Positions 27,114-35,746 of a stretch of 64,000 nucleotides of DNA are shown piece after piece. Source of the stretch: Paenibacillus sabuli (lineage in GTDB: Bacteria; Bacillota; Bacilli; Paenibacillales; Paenibacillaceae); assembly GCF_014705605.1 (NCBI RefSeq), contig NZ_JACXIZ010000003.1:1-64000 (forward strand), given 5' to 3'. Numbering within the stretch: the first letter of the stretch is position 1; every line of letters begins with the position of its first letter. Under the pieces are notes generated by a model, which made no database searches, was not told the DNA's origin, and saw nothing but the letters and a program-made list of their open reading frames with translations. The translations under genes and the position numbers were made by a program.

Positions 27114-28442
27114 ATGAAAAAGCAATTAAGGCTGGCGACGACGCTGATCGCGCCTGGAGCCACAAGCGGGCTCTGGCGGCATCCGTCACATCAAGTCGGG
27201 CTTAAGCTATCCGACTATGTCAGGATGGCCCGGCATGCGGAAGCCGGGAAGCTGGATTTTTTGTTTCAGCCGGATCAATACCGGACGGCCGGCACGACGC
27301 CCGATGAATTTCGCCATCATGCCCAAGTCGGTATGGAGCCTGTGACGTTGCTTTCCGCGCTTGCAGCCGTGACCGAGCATATCGGGCTGGCGGCTACTCT
27401 GTCAACGACCTATCACGAGCCCTATCACGTCGCTCGTATGATGGCGTCCCTCGACCATTTGAGCGGCGGGCGAGCATCCTGGAACATTGTCCATTCCAGG
27501 GGGGACCACGAGGCGCATAATTTCTCGATGGCCCATCGTCCGCCGCCGGAGGAGCGTTCTGCGCAAGGGACGGAGTTTGTAGATATTGTCAAGCGGCTGT
27601 GGGACAGCTGGGAGGATGAGGCGATCCTGGCCGACAAGAAGAGCGGTGTCTACGCCGATCCGGACAAGGTGCATGTGCTGAATCATGAAAGCAAGTGGTT
27701 CAGCGTGAAAGGGCCGCTTAATGTGGCGCGTCCTCCGCAGGGCCATCCGGTGCTCATCGAGGCGGGGCAATCCGAGCGCTTCATCGAACGTGCTGCCCGG
27801 CATGCGAATATCGTCTTTACGATGCTGAATCGGATGGACCAGGCCCAGTCTTTTTACCGGGCGTTGAATAACCGATTGACTGCATTCGGGAGACGGCCGG
27901 GCGATCTGCTGCTGATGCCGGGACTGACTTTGTGCGTAGGGCATACGGAGGCGGAAGCGCATCGCAAAAAACAAGAACGGGAAAGACTGGCGCGCCATCC
28001 TATGCGACTGGACTTGCTGTCGTACTGGATTGGACTGGACGTGCAGGCCTTCGGTCTCGGGCTGGATAGTTCGCTGCCCGATTCGCAGGCGGTGCCGGAG
28101 CGCCACCTGTACCGGGAGCGCAAGGCGATGGCCGATCGGCTCGGTCTTGTAACGGTGCGAGAGCTGGTTGAGGCGGTAAAAGAGAACCAGGGGCATTTGA
28201 GCATTACGGGCACTCCGGGGCAGATCGCCGATACACTTGGACAGTGGCTGGCCGAGGATGCCGCCGATGGCTTTATTTTCATCCCCGGGCTTTTGCCGGA
28301 CGATCTGGACGACCTGGTCGAGCTGGTTGTTCCTGAGTTGCAACGCAGGGGCATTTTTCGCACTGCTTACGAGGGACGACAGCTCCGCGCGCATCTGGGG
28401 ATAGGGCGCCCGGCCAACGGGTTCAGCGGGAGGCAGTCGTGA
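27114..28442 (+). CDS. NtaA/SnaA/DszA-family FMN-dependent monooxygenase
   Basis: A 442-residue luciferase-like (LLM) monooxygenase of the NtaA branch, which takes reduced FMN and oxygen to hydroxylate a substrate, often breaking a C-N or C-S bond. Visible family features are FQPDQYR near residue 50, GRASWNIVHS (about 120-130), the EAGQSERF segment and the C-terminal LRAHLGIGRP signature. NtaA and EmoA act on nitrilotriacetate and Fe-EDTA; other members act on sulfonates or methionine derivatives. GGGAGG precedes ATG 27114, 18 bp after the Fur-regulated binding protein. Iron control suggests an iron chelate or siderophore substrate. No flavin reductase is adjacent. Confidence 0.86.
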   Translation: MKKQLRLATTLIAPGATSGLWRHPSHQVGLKLSDYVRMARHAEAGKLDFLFQPDQYRTAGTTPDEFRHHAQVGMEPVTLLSALAAVTEHIGLAATLSTTYHEPYHVARMMASLDHLSGGRASWNIVHSRGDHEAHNFSMAHRPPPEERSAQGTEFVDIVKRLWDSWEDEAILADKKSGVYADPDKVHVLNHESKWFSVKGPLNVARPPQGHPVLIEAGQSERFIERAARHANIVFTMLNRMDQAQSFYRALNNRLTAFGRRPGDLLLMPGLTLCVGHTEAEAHRKKQERERLARHPMRLDLLSYWIGLDVQAFGLGLDSSLPDSQAVPERHLYRERKAMADRLGLVTVRELVEAVKENQGHLSITGTPGQIADTLGQWLAEDAADGFIFIPGLLPDDLDDLVELVVPELQRRGIFRTAYEGRQLRAHLGIGRPANGFSGRQS

Positions 28443-30088
28443 CGGTGTGGGCGGATGGCGTGCCGTATATTCCGTCACAGACGGTGTACGGCATGTTCAG
28501 TATGCTGCGCTCTACGCTTGCGGCAGGCCAGACGCTGCCTCTGGAGACGGGCGAGAGGCCGGGACTGCTCATTGTTGTCGAGGGCAGAGGCGCAGTTGCG
28601 GATCGTCGCTTGCTGCTGGAAGCCGGGGACAGTTGGCTGCTCGAGCCCCACGCCAGGGTCGAGCTCGAGATTGTAGCGGGAGGTCGTCGGCTGTGCTGCT
28701 ATTTCCTCGTAATCTGCTCGATGTCTGCGTCGGGCGTTGCGATCGACGCGTTGTCGCCTGGTGGAGCTGCATACTGGAGCGGACCGCGGCGCATCAAGCC
28801 GACGGCGGGCTTTTTGCGGGAGGTGGATGCCCTGTACACGGCGGCCGAGCAAGGCGGCGCCTGGTTGCAGCAATTCAAGCTGCAGCTTCAATTTCAATCG
28901 CTCCTCTACAGGCTGCTGGCATGGGATGTTCCGCGAGAGTCCGAGCAGGATTCGCTCGGTGCAGTTCGTGATTCCATTGCCTTTCTCCAAGCCCATTATG
29001 ATGAGGCGATCACAGTTGCGCAACTGGCAGGGCGTCTGAATCTCAGCAGTCGACAATATACCCGGTTATTCAAAAAACTGACCGGCAAAACGCCGATCGA
29101 GTTCTTGAACGAATACCGCATCAATCGATCGAGAGAGATGTTGCTTCAGAGCAATGTACCGTCGCATCATATATCGAGCAAGATCGGCATGAAGGATGTC
29201 ACATACTTCAACCGCAGATTCAAGCAGCTCGTAGGCTGTTCGCCAAAAGCGTATGTACGCAAGCGTGATCTGGACACCAGAATCGTTACGCTCCATTATG
29301 CGGGAGAAATGCTGGCGCTGGGCATGCTGCCGCTAGCATCGCTTGAAAACGGATTGCGGCAACTGCAGCCTGGAGCGCCCGCAATCGACAGCATCGGCTA
29401 CGACAGCTGCCGGAACGATCGGGTGAATGCGCTGCGCCCGGACTTGATCATTGCTTCGGATTTTGTGAACCGACAGGAATTGGCGGCGCTGGGGGATGCG
29501 GCTCCGGTCATCATTATTCCATGGGATCAGAATGCCTTTGACCGTCTGCACAGCGTAGCGCGAGTCCTGGGCAAGGAACGGGAGGCCGAGCAGTGGCAGA
29601 AGCGCTACTTGCGGCGACGCCACGCGGTGCATCGTGCTTGCCGGGGGCTGCCCCACTGCACCGAAAGTGCGGCAATCGTTCGTTTGGAAAGCGACCGGGC
29701 CTGGGTGCATGCTGCTCGTTTCTTTCCGACGTTCTATGAGGTGATCGGCTTTCGACCGACGCCCCTGATGACGGTCACGACCGAGGCGGATCCGGCGATA
29801 CGCCGTACGCAGGTACCGCTGCACCGGATCGAGGAGATGGAGGCGGATCGGTTGTATATTGTGGAAGATGACGGTCCCGCATTTGCGTCCAACATGGAGC
29901 GATTGTGTCAGACGGACGGGTGGGAGAGGATCAGCGCTGTTCGCAAGAGACACGTATATAAGCTAGCACAGTGCGGAATCTCGAATAGCGCGTATACGCT
30001 GGAATGGCAATTGCGCGCGGTATCGCGCTTAATCGATCCGAGGCGTACCGGCCTCCGATCCGAGGCGCTCGTGACACCGCTGCTGTAA
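28439..30088 (+). CDS. AraC regulator fused to a siderophore-binding-protein domain (Btr-like)
   Basis: A 549-residue one-component sensor. Residues 1-110 resemble a cupin-like arm. Residues about 165-285 hold the AraC DNA-binding domain (ITVAQLAGRLNLSSRQYTRL and the second helix-turn-helix ending in GCSPKAYVRK). Residues about 285-545 form a FecB/TroA-like binding-protein domain, cytoplasmic here because no signal is present; its opening HYAGEMLALGMLPLAS echoes the lipoprotein's EMLALGQKPLG. The design matches Bacillus Btr, which senses siderophore and activates its uptake genes. GTG 28439 overlaps the monooxygenase stop by four bases after GGGAGG. It probably activates its own operon when the chelate enters. 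Confidence 0.88.
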   Translation: MTVWADGVPYIPSQTVYGMFSMLRSTLAAGQTLPLETGERPGLLIVVEGRGAVADRRLLLEAGDSWLLEPHARVELEIVAGGRRLCCYFLVICSMSASGVAIDALSPGGAAYWSGPRRIKPTAGFLREVDALYTAAEQGGAWLQQFKLQLQFQSLLYRLLAWDVPRESEQDSLGAVRDSIAFLQAHYDEAITVAQLAGRLNLSSRQYTRLFKKLTGKTPIEFLNEYRINRSREMLLQSNVPSHHISSKIGMKDVTYFNRRFKQLVGCSPKAYVRKRDLDTRIVTLHYAGEMLALGMLPLASLENGLRQLQPGAPAIDSIGYDSCRNDRVNALRPDLIIASDFVNRQELAALGDAAPVIIIPWDQNAFDRLHSVARVLGKEREAEQWQKRYLRRRHAVHRACRGLPHCTESAAIVRLESDRAWVHAARFFPTFYEVIGFRPTPLMTVTTEADPAIRRTQVPLHRIEEMEADRLYIVEDDGPAFASNMERLCQTDGWERISAVRKRHVYKLAQCGISNSAYTLEWQLRAVSRLIDPRRTGLRSEALVTPLL

Positions 30089-30129
30089 ATGCGGGGCGCC
30101 GTTCCGTGACGGTTGCATGTCGTGCCCGA

Positions 30130-30158
30130 TTGACAATCCTTGTTCCTTCCATCAGAAT
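30130..30158 (+). promoter_or_regulatory. Promoter of the GntR-binding-protein fusion gene
   Basis: A perfect -35 TTGACA (30130-30135) is followed after 17 bp by CAGAAT (4 of 6 to TATAAT). The sequence between here and the start codon holds GTGATGTA, resembling half of the operator seen at 31873. Confidence 0.5.
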
Positions 30159-30201
30159 AGATGCTGTGATGTAAATCTGATAGATACAGGGTGAACAATA
30201 C

Positions 30202-31599
30202 ATGAATCATAAACCAGGGCGGAAATCGTTTCGGGAACGGCTGGATCATTTCGTCAATAAGCTGCGTACCGATATTTTAAGCGGCGTGCTGGCGCCGGGG
30301 GACTATTTGCCCGCGGAGAGCGCGCTTGCCAAGCAGTTTCAATTAAGCAACAAGTCGGTCCGCAAGGGGCTGGAGGGGCTTGTGGAAGAGGGGCTGATTC
30401 GTAAGATCGACCGGGTCGGCAACGTCGTGCTGGCACCGGACCAGGAACGGATCCGCATTCATTTCGGATTCAGCTCGACGCTGTTCAAGGATTTCCTGCT
30501 GGACGATCTGATTGCCGAGTTCCACCGGCTCAATCCCGGCTTTCATGTGCTGCCCCTGGCGCTGCGCGATTACGATTCCGTCAGCACGGGCGTGGAGCTG
30601 ATTCAGAACGGGATGCTGGATGTGATCTCGCTCAACAGCTCACAGTTCCAGGAACTGGCCGAGCTCGGCGCGGCCGACTTGCTGGAGGAACTGGAGCCGG
30701 CACCGGGGCTTTACCCGATTGCGACCGAAGCGTTCAGCGAGCGCGGCCGTCTGCACGCCTACCCCATCTCGCTGTCGCCGGTTGTCCTGTGCTACAACCG
30801 CCGGCACTTTCAGGAGGCCGGCCTGCCCGAGCCCGACAGCTACTGGACATGGGATGATCTGATTGCGTCCGCCGAGCAGTTGTCGCAGGCGCGGGGCCGC
30901 CATGCCGTTTATTTTCCGCCCGCCTCCGACAATCGTTATTCGGTTTTTTTGCTGCAGAGCGGCCTTACCGCCGCGGTGGATTCGGCAGGAGCGGCGACCT
31001 TGTCCGCAGAGACGGCTTACAGCCTCGAGGTGTACAGCAGGCTGGTCAACAATCATCGCATTTTCCCCAAGTACATGGCCGGGAGCTACGAGGACGAGAC
31101 GATCCCGCTGTTCGTGAGCGGGCAGGTATCGATGATTCTGACGACCTACTTCAACCTCAATGAATTCAAAAATCTCGAGCTGGACTACGATCTCGCGCCG
31201 CTGCCGACCTTGAAGCCAAGACAACCGCAAAAAACGCTGCTCGTCACCATCGGCGCGGCGGTCGCCGGCAATTCCCGGGAGAAGGAGGCGGCGCGGCAGT
31301 TCGTCCGGTTCCTTGCTTCGGAGGTGGCGCAGAAGCTCATTCGGGAGCGCACCGTCAGCATCCCGGCGCGCAAGCGCGAGGCGGAGATGACGCCGGGCGG
31401 CGCGCTCAACCGGCCGTCGCGTTATCTGATGTACCGCGAGCTGTTTCCGACTTTCTTTTATCACCGCGACCTGGGCGTGCCGATCGGCGTGCTCAAGAGC
31501 TTCCGCAAGCTGCTGAACGCATATTGGTCCGACATGATGGACGAAGAGGCGCTGTATGCCGCCATGGGCGGCTTGATTGGGGAGCATCGCGACAATTGA
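30202..31599 (+). CDS. GntR-type DNA-binding domain fused to a sugar ABC binding-protein domain
   Basis: A 465-residue cytoplasmic regulator. Residues 1-80 are a GntR winged helix (RTDILSGVLAPGDYLPAESA, LSNKSVRKGLEGLVEEGLIR). From about residue 95 to the end is a family-1 extracellular solute-binding-protein fold (FHRLNPGFHVLPLA, PISLSPVVLCYNRR, SYWTWDDLIASAEQL, FVSGQVSMILTTYF) without signal peptide or lipobox. It therefore senses a sugar or oligosaccharide inside the cell with an import-protein fold. It lies just before the operon for the importer and sugar-oxidation enzymes, whose promoter carries a palindrome at the start site. Probably the operon's repressor. Confidence 0.88.
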   Translation: MNHKPGRKSFRERLDHFVNKLRTDILSGVLAPGDYLPAESALAKQFQLSNKSVRKGLEGLVEEGLIRKIDRVGNVVLAPDQERIRIHFGFSSTLFKDFLLDDLIAEFHRLNPGFHVLPLALRDYDSVSTGVELIQNGMLDVISLNSSQFQELAELGAADLLEELEPAPGLYPIATEAFSERGRLHAYPISLSPVVLCYNRRHFQEAGLPEPDSYWTWDDLIASAEQLSQARGRHAVYFPPASDNRYSVFLLQSGLTAAVDSAGAATLSAETAYSLEVYSRLVNNHRIFPKYMAGSYEDETIPLFVSGQVSMILTTYFNLNEFKNLELDYDLAPLPTLKPRQPQKTLLVTIGAAVAGNSREKEAARQFVRFLASEVAQKLIRERTVSIPARKREAEMTPGGALNRPSRYLMYRELFPTFFYHRDLGVPIGVLKSFRKLLNAYWSDMMDEEALYAAMGGLIGEHRDN

Positions 31600-31700
31600 A
31601 GGCATCTATGCCCTCGTTCGGCGGCTTCGCGCGCAAGGTGCGAGAACGATGAAAGAACTGCAGAACTCATGATCGTGATGTACCGTCAGGTATCGTTTGC

Positions 31701-31745
31701 AAGCCCGACTGCGCCGCAAAAGGCGGTGTAGTCGGGCTTTTTTTG
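31701..31745 (+). terminator. Terminator after the GntR-fusion gene
   Basis: AAGCCCGACT and AGTCGGGCTT form the outer stem with an inner CCGC/GGCGG pairing, followed by seven T residues. It separates the regulator from the downstream operon promoter. Confidence 0.9.
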
Positions 31746-31840
31746 TGCGCTTGGCATGGATGAGTGGATGGGCGACAGAAAATGAAAACGATTGCGTTAA
31801 CTTACATAACGCGAAATGCCAAAATGTTGTGACATGTGTA

Positions 31841-31869
31841 TTGACAGCTGCTCGGCGGACTTTTATAAT
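31841..31869 (+). promoter_or_regulatory. Perfect consensus sigma-A promoter of the sugar-oxidation operon
   Basis: TTGACA (31841-31846), 17 bp, TATAAT (31864-31869): both hexamers and spacing are consensus. So strong a promoter must be held off by a repressor; the palindrome at 31873-31885 lies on the predicted start. The leader to the first gene is about 230 nt with no gene in it. Confidence 0.9.
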
Positions 31870-31870
31870 A

Positions 31871-32050
31871 TGTACATCAGATGTATATCAGATAGGGGGT
31901 ATCGACTGATCTCAATAGGAAAAGTAAACCAATTGGAAATCAGATAGTAAGACCTTAAAGGTTGAGGTAATCATTTCTGGCGAGATTCAATTGGGATAAC
32001 AGGCATGAATTTGAATTCCGCACGCTTTTCGTTTTTTGTCCTGATGTACA
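31871..32050 (+). promoter_or_regulatory. Operator pair: palindrome at the start site plus a remote inverted copy
   Basis: TACATC-A-GATGTA (31873-31885) is a 13-bp palindrome over the predicted start. TGTACATCAG at 31871-31880 recurs as its exact reverse complement CTGATGTACA at 32041-32050. ATCAGATA also occurs at about 31888 and 31939. The size and symmetry suit a GntR-family repressor, most likely the fusion protein encoded upstream. The two sites could support DNA looping. Confidence 0.65.
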
Positions 32051-32108
32051 GCTGATGAATTGTTAACAGGGTGTGAGGTTGGGAACTACCATTTTAGGGG
32101 GCTGAACC

Positions 32109-33782
32109 ATGAAAATTGCGCAACGATTTCCGGTAAAAATGCTGTCGTTAGTCCTGCTGTTGGCTCTGGTGCTGTCCGCTTGCTCCAATTCTGGCGGCAA
32201 CAACGGCAACGGCGATGCTGCTCAGAGCAACGGCGGCAACGCGTCGGCGACGGACAACGCGTCCGAAGGGGGCGCGGATACGCGCGATGTCGGCGGACTG
32301 GCGGTGCCGATCGTCCAGGATCCGCTGACGCTCACACTATGGTCGCCGAGCGGCGGCAACTTCCGGGGCACGAACTTCAACGAGAAGCTGTCGTTCCAGC
32401 AGATGGAGGCGAACACGAGCATCCACATCGACTTCCAGCACAGCACGGATGCCAGCGCCGAGGCGTTCAGCCTGCTAATGGCCTCCGGCCAACTGCCGGA
32501 TATCATCTATAGCGACGCGTGGGGGACGGAATCCAGCAAGTACGGCAGCCAGGGCGCGTTGCTCCCGCTCGAGGAGCTGATCGAGCAGTATGCGCCCAAC
32601 TTCAACAAGATTCTGAACGACTACCCGGATGTACGGGGACAGATTACCTCGCCGGAGGGCCATATCTACTACCTGCCCAATCTGGTGCTGGATGCGGAGA
32701 ACCTGACGCAGATGTTCCCCCAGATTCGTCAGGATTGGCTGGAGCAGCTCGGCCTGGAGATGCCGACGAGCACGGACGAATGGTACGAGGTACTCAAGGC
32801 ATTTCGCGAGCAAGACCCGAACGGCAATGGCGAGCAGGACGAGATTCCGCTCGTGACGGTCAGCCTGGAGAACATCATGATGCTGTTCGCTCCGGCATTC
32901 GGTGTAGAATACGGCTTCTTCGTCGAAGACGGCCAGGTGAAGTACGGCCCGGCCGACGAGCGGTTCGAGGATGTCGTCACCTATTTGAACAAGCTCTATA
33001 GCGAGCAGTTGCTCGATCCGAACTATCTCGTCGATACGACGTTCCAGACCTTGACCGAGAAGGTGACGACCGATGTCGCAGGCGCATGGTTCGGCTGGTC
33101 CGGCTCGTACATGGGCAACTTCACGACGCTGATGGAGGGCAAGCACGATACGTTTGCGCTCGCGCCCGTCCTGCCGCCGGCCGGGCCGGACGGCACGCAG
33201 CGCCACGTCTCGTTCCGCTGGCAAGCGGGTCCGCACGGGCTGGCGGTCTCCTCCCGCACGGAGCATCCTGAGGAGGTCATCCAGTGGCTCGACTATCAGT
33301 ACTCCGAGGAAGGCATCCTGCTCAACAACTTCGGCGTGGAGGGCGAATCCTACGACGTGGTGGACGGCAATCCGATCTACAAGGAAGCGGTCACCAACCC
33401 GACCAACGGGCTGACCAATACGCAGGAGCTGCTGAACCACACGATCGGCGGCGGCAGCTGGGCGACGGTGGCTGACCCGCGCTACGCCGAGCAGATCCGG
33501 ATCGCCAACGGCCAGACGGACAATCCGCTCGAGCTGTACAGCGACTATATCGACTTCGACGCCAAGCTTCCGCCAGTGCAATTCTCGGCCGAGGAGAGCG
33601 CCGCGGTCGTGCCGCTCATGGCGGATATCCAGACGTATGCCGCCGAGGCCGTCAACGCTGCGATCATGGGACGCGACCCAGTAGGGAATTATGATCAGGT
33701 CATCGAGCAGTTGAACAAGATGGGGATCGAGGAAGTGCTGCGCAATTATCAGACGGCTTACGACCGTTTCAAGGGGAATTAA
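32109..33782 (+). CDS. CUT1 sugar ABC transporter binding lipoprotein
   Basis: A 557-residue family-1 extracellular binding protein of the LplA type, common in Paenibacillus. The signal ends VLSAC with Cys25 lipidated, then a Gly/Asn/Ser-rich linker. Conserved calcium-like EQDPNGNGEQDEIPL and the ligand-domain segments support a long oligosaccharide binder. It is anchored outside the membrane and delivers sugar to the two permeases downstream. GGGGGCTG precedes ATG 32109. First gene of the operon driven from 31841. The ATPase is missing, so a shared MsmX-type ATPase elsewhere is expected. Confidence 0.92.
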   Translation: MKIAQRFPVKMLSLVLLLALVLSACSNSGGNNGNGDAAQSNGGNASATDNASEGGADTRDVGGLAVPIVQDPLTLTLWSPSGGNFRGTNFNEKLSFQQMEANTSIHIDFQHSTDASAEAFSLLMASGQLPDIIYSDAWGTESSKYGSQGALLPLEELIEQYAPNFNKILNDYPDVRGQITSPEGHIYYLPNLVLDAENLTQMFPQIRQDWLEQLGLEMPTSTDEWYEVLKAFREQDPNGNGEQDEIPLVTVSLENIMMLFAPAFGVEYGFFVEDGQVKYGPADERFEDVVTYLNKLYSEQLLDPNYLVDTTFQTLTEKVTTDVAGAWFGWSGSYMGNFTTLMEGKHDTFALAPVLPPAGPDGTQRHVSFRWQAGPHGLAVSSRTEHPEEVIQWLDYQYSEEGILLNNFGVEGESYDVVDGNPIYKEAVTNPTNGLTNTQELLNHTIGGGSWATVADPRYAEQIRIANGQTDNPLELYSDYIDFDAKLPPVQFSAEESAAVVPLMADIQTYAAEAVNAAIMGRDPVGNYDQVIEQLNKMGIEEVLRNYQTAYDRFKGN

Positions 33783-33805
33783 CACCTAGATTGCAATAAG
33801 GGGAC

Positions 33806-33823
33806 GGGGAGCGCGCGCTCCCC
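33806..33823 (+). other. Intercistronic GC palindrome between binding protein and permease
   Basis: GGGGAGCGCGCGCTCCCC is an 18-bp perfect palindrome 24 bp after the binding-protein stop and shortly before the permease ribosome site. It probably protects the upstream mRNA and attenuates readthrough, giving more binding protein than permease. Confidence 0.6.
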
Positions 33824-33845
33824 CGATTCCCCGGAGGAGGCCGTC

Positions 33846-34799
33846 ATGGCACAACCGGCAAGGGCCGTCCAACCGGCGGCAAAGCGGCCGCGCCTGGCGC
33901 GCGGGCGGCGCATGTACGCCAACCGGGGCTTGTATCTCATGCTGCTCCCGGTCGTCGCGTACTTCCTGATCTTCGAATATAAACCGATGTACGGCGCGAT
34001 TATCGCTTTTAAACAGTTCAACGCGTACGCGGGAATCGCCGATAGTCCGTGGGTCGGATTTCAGCATTTTGAGCGTTTCTTCGAGAGCTACTACTTCTGG
34101 CGCCTGCTCAAAAATACATTTTTGCTCAGCTTGTATTCGCTGCTGTTTATTTTTCCGGCTGCGCTCGTATTTGCACTGCTGCTCAACGAGCTGCGGCACA
34201 AAAAGCTGAAGTCGGTCGTGCAGACGATTTCGTACCTGCCGCATTTTATTTCGCTGATCGTCATTTGCGGCATGATCATCGACTTCACGAAGCCGGGCGG
34301 CATTATCAACAGCGCCTTGCTCGCGCTCGGCGTGGTCGACAGCCCGATCCAGTTCCTGATTCTGCCGGAGTGGTTCCGCACGATCTACGTCGGCTCCGGC
34401 CTGTGGCAGAGCGTCGGCTGGAATTCGATCATCTATCTGGCCGCGCTCTCGGGCATCAATCCGAGTCTATATGAGGCGGCGGTCATCGACGGCGCGGACC
34501 GATGGAAGCAGCTGCTGCACATTACACTGCCCGGCATCCTGCCGACGGTGCTGATCCTGCTCATCCTGAATATCGGACAGTTGCTCAATATCGGCTGGGA
34601 CAAGATCATCCTGCTGTACAATCCGAGCACCTATCCGACGGCCGACGTCATCTCCACCTTCGTCTACCGGCGCGGCATCATGGAGGCGGACTACAGTTTC
34701 TCGGCAGCGGTCGGCTTGTTTAATTCCGTCATCAATTTTACGCTGCTGCTGGCGGCCAATCGCATCAGCCGCAAGGCGACGAAGACCAGTCTATGGTAG
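33846..34799 (+). CDS. CUT1 ABC transporter permease, LplB/YteP-like
   Basis: A 317-residue membrane protein with six predicted helices, N-terminal after a basic 30-residue tail (KRPRLARGRRMYANRGL). The EAA loop that docks on the ATPase reads EAAVIDGADRWKQLLHITLPGI (about 217-238; given here in parts EAAVIDGAD and HITLPGI). It forms a heterodimeric channel with the next gene product. GGAGGAGG precedes ATG 33846. Confidence 0.92.
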   Translation: MAQPARAVQPAAKRPRLARGRRMYANRGLYLMLLPVVAYFLIFEYKPMYGAIIAFKQFNAYAGIADSPWVGFQHFERFFESYYFWRLLKNTFLLSLYSLLFIFPAALVFALLLNELRHKKLKSVVQTISYLPHFISLIVICGMIIDFTKPGGIINSALLALGVVDSPIQFLILPEWFRTIYVGSGLWQSVGWNSIIYLAALSGINPSLYEAAVIDGADRWKQLLHITLPGILPTVLILLILNIGQLLNIGWDKIILLYNPSTYPTADVISTFVYRRGIMEADYSFSAAVGLFNSVINFTLLLAANRISRKATKTSLW

Positions 34800-34812
34800 G
34801 GGAGGGCACGAC

Positions 34813-35691
34813 ATGGTAGTAAAACGAAGCGTTGGCGAAATCGCGTTCGACAGTCTCAACGTGCTGGCCATGCTGGCGGGCGCCTTCCTGTTCCTGTACC
34901 CGATGTGGTACGTGCTGGTGTCCTCGCTCAGCGATGCGTATGCGATTGCCGCGGGGCGGGTGCGTTTTTGGCCGATTGGCTTTAATCTGGATGCCTACAA
35001 GCTCGTGTTCGAGGATGCGCAGATCTGGACAGCATACCGCAACACGCTTTTGTATGTGGCAGGCGGCACGCTGATCAATCTGGTGCTGACGACGCTGGGC
35101 GCCTATCCGCTGTCGCGCAGCGGGCTGGACGGACGCGGGTTTATTATGGCATTTATTGTGTTTACGATGTTTTTCAGCGGTGGGTTGATCCCGATGTATC
35201 TCAATGTGCGCGAGCTCGGCCTGTACGATACCCCGTGGGCACTGCTGCTGCCCGGTGCGATCAGCGCGTTTAACCTGGTCGTCATGCGTACGTTTTTTCA
35301 GACGATACCGGACAGTCTGGTGGAGTCGGCCAAGATCGACGGCGCCGGTGATTTTCGTATTTTATTACGGATTGTTCTGCCGCTGTCGCTGCCCGTGCTC
35401 GCCGTCATGACGCTGTTTTACGCGGTGGCGCATTGGAACAGCTGGTTTGCGGCGATGATTTATTTACAGGATCGCAATCTGTTTCCGCTGCAGCTCATCT
35501 TGCGCGAGATTCTGATTCAGTCGTCCGCGCAGAACATGCTGACCGGAGCTTCGCAGGACGAGGTATTCCGGATCAGCGAATCGATCAAGTTTGCCACCAT
35601 TATCGTCGCCACGCTGCCGATTCTGATGATCTATCCGTTTTTGCAAAAGTACTTTGTCAAAGGCGTGATGATCGGCGCATTGAAGGAATAA
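34813..35691 (+). CDS. CUT1 ABC transporter permease, LplC/YtcP-like
   Basis: A 292-residue permease with six helices and the EAA loop ESAKIDGAGDFRILLRIVLP (about 175-195), ending in the family's FVKGVMIGALKE. It pairs with the preceding permease 13 bp upstream; GGGGAGGG precedes ATG 34813. The importer delivers the operon's substrate. Confidence 0.93.
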   Translation: MVVKRSVGEIAFDSLNVLAMLAGAFLFLYPMWYVLVSSLSDAYAIAAGRVRFWPIGFNLDAYKLVFEDAQIWTAYRNTLLYVAGGTLINLVLTTLGAYPLSRSGLDGRGFIMAFIVFTMFFSGGLIPMYLNVRELGLYDTPWALLLPGAISAFNLVVMRTFFQTIPDSLVESAKIDGAGDFRILLRIVLPLSLPVLAVMTLFYAVAHWNSWFAAMIYLQDRNLFPLQLILREILIQSSAQNMLTGASQDEVFRISESIKFATIIVATLPILMIYPFLQKYFVKGVMIGALKE

Positions 35692-35746
35692 GGGCAGGCG
35701 AATGCAAGGCGCAATCGCCGCAGGCAGATGGAAGGAGAACACTGAC

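Noticed and set aside
31886-32108. Riboswitch in the 230-nt leader of the sugar-oxidation operon
   Set aside because: I could not match a known aptamer; the visible symmetry fits protein operators better.
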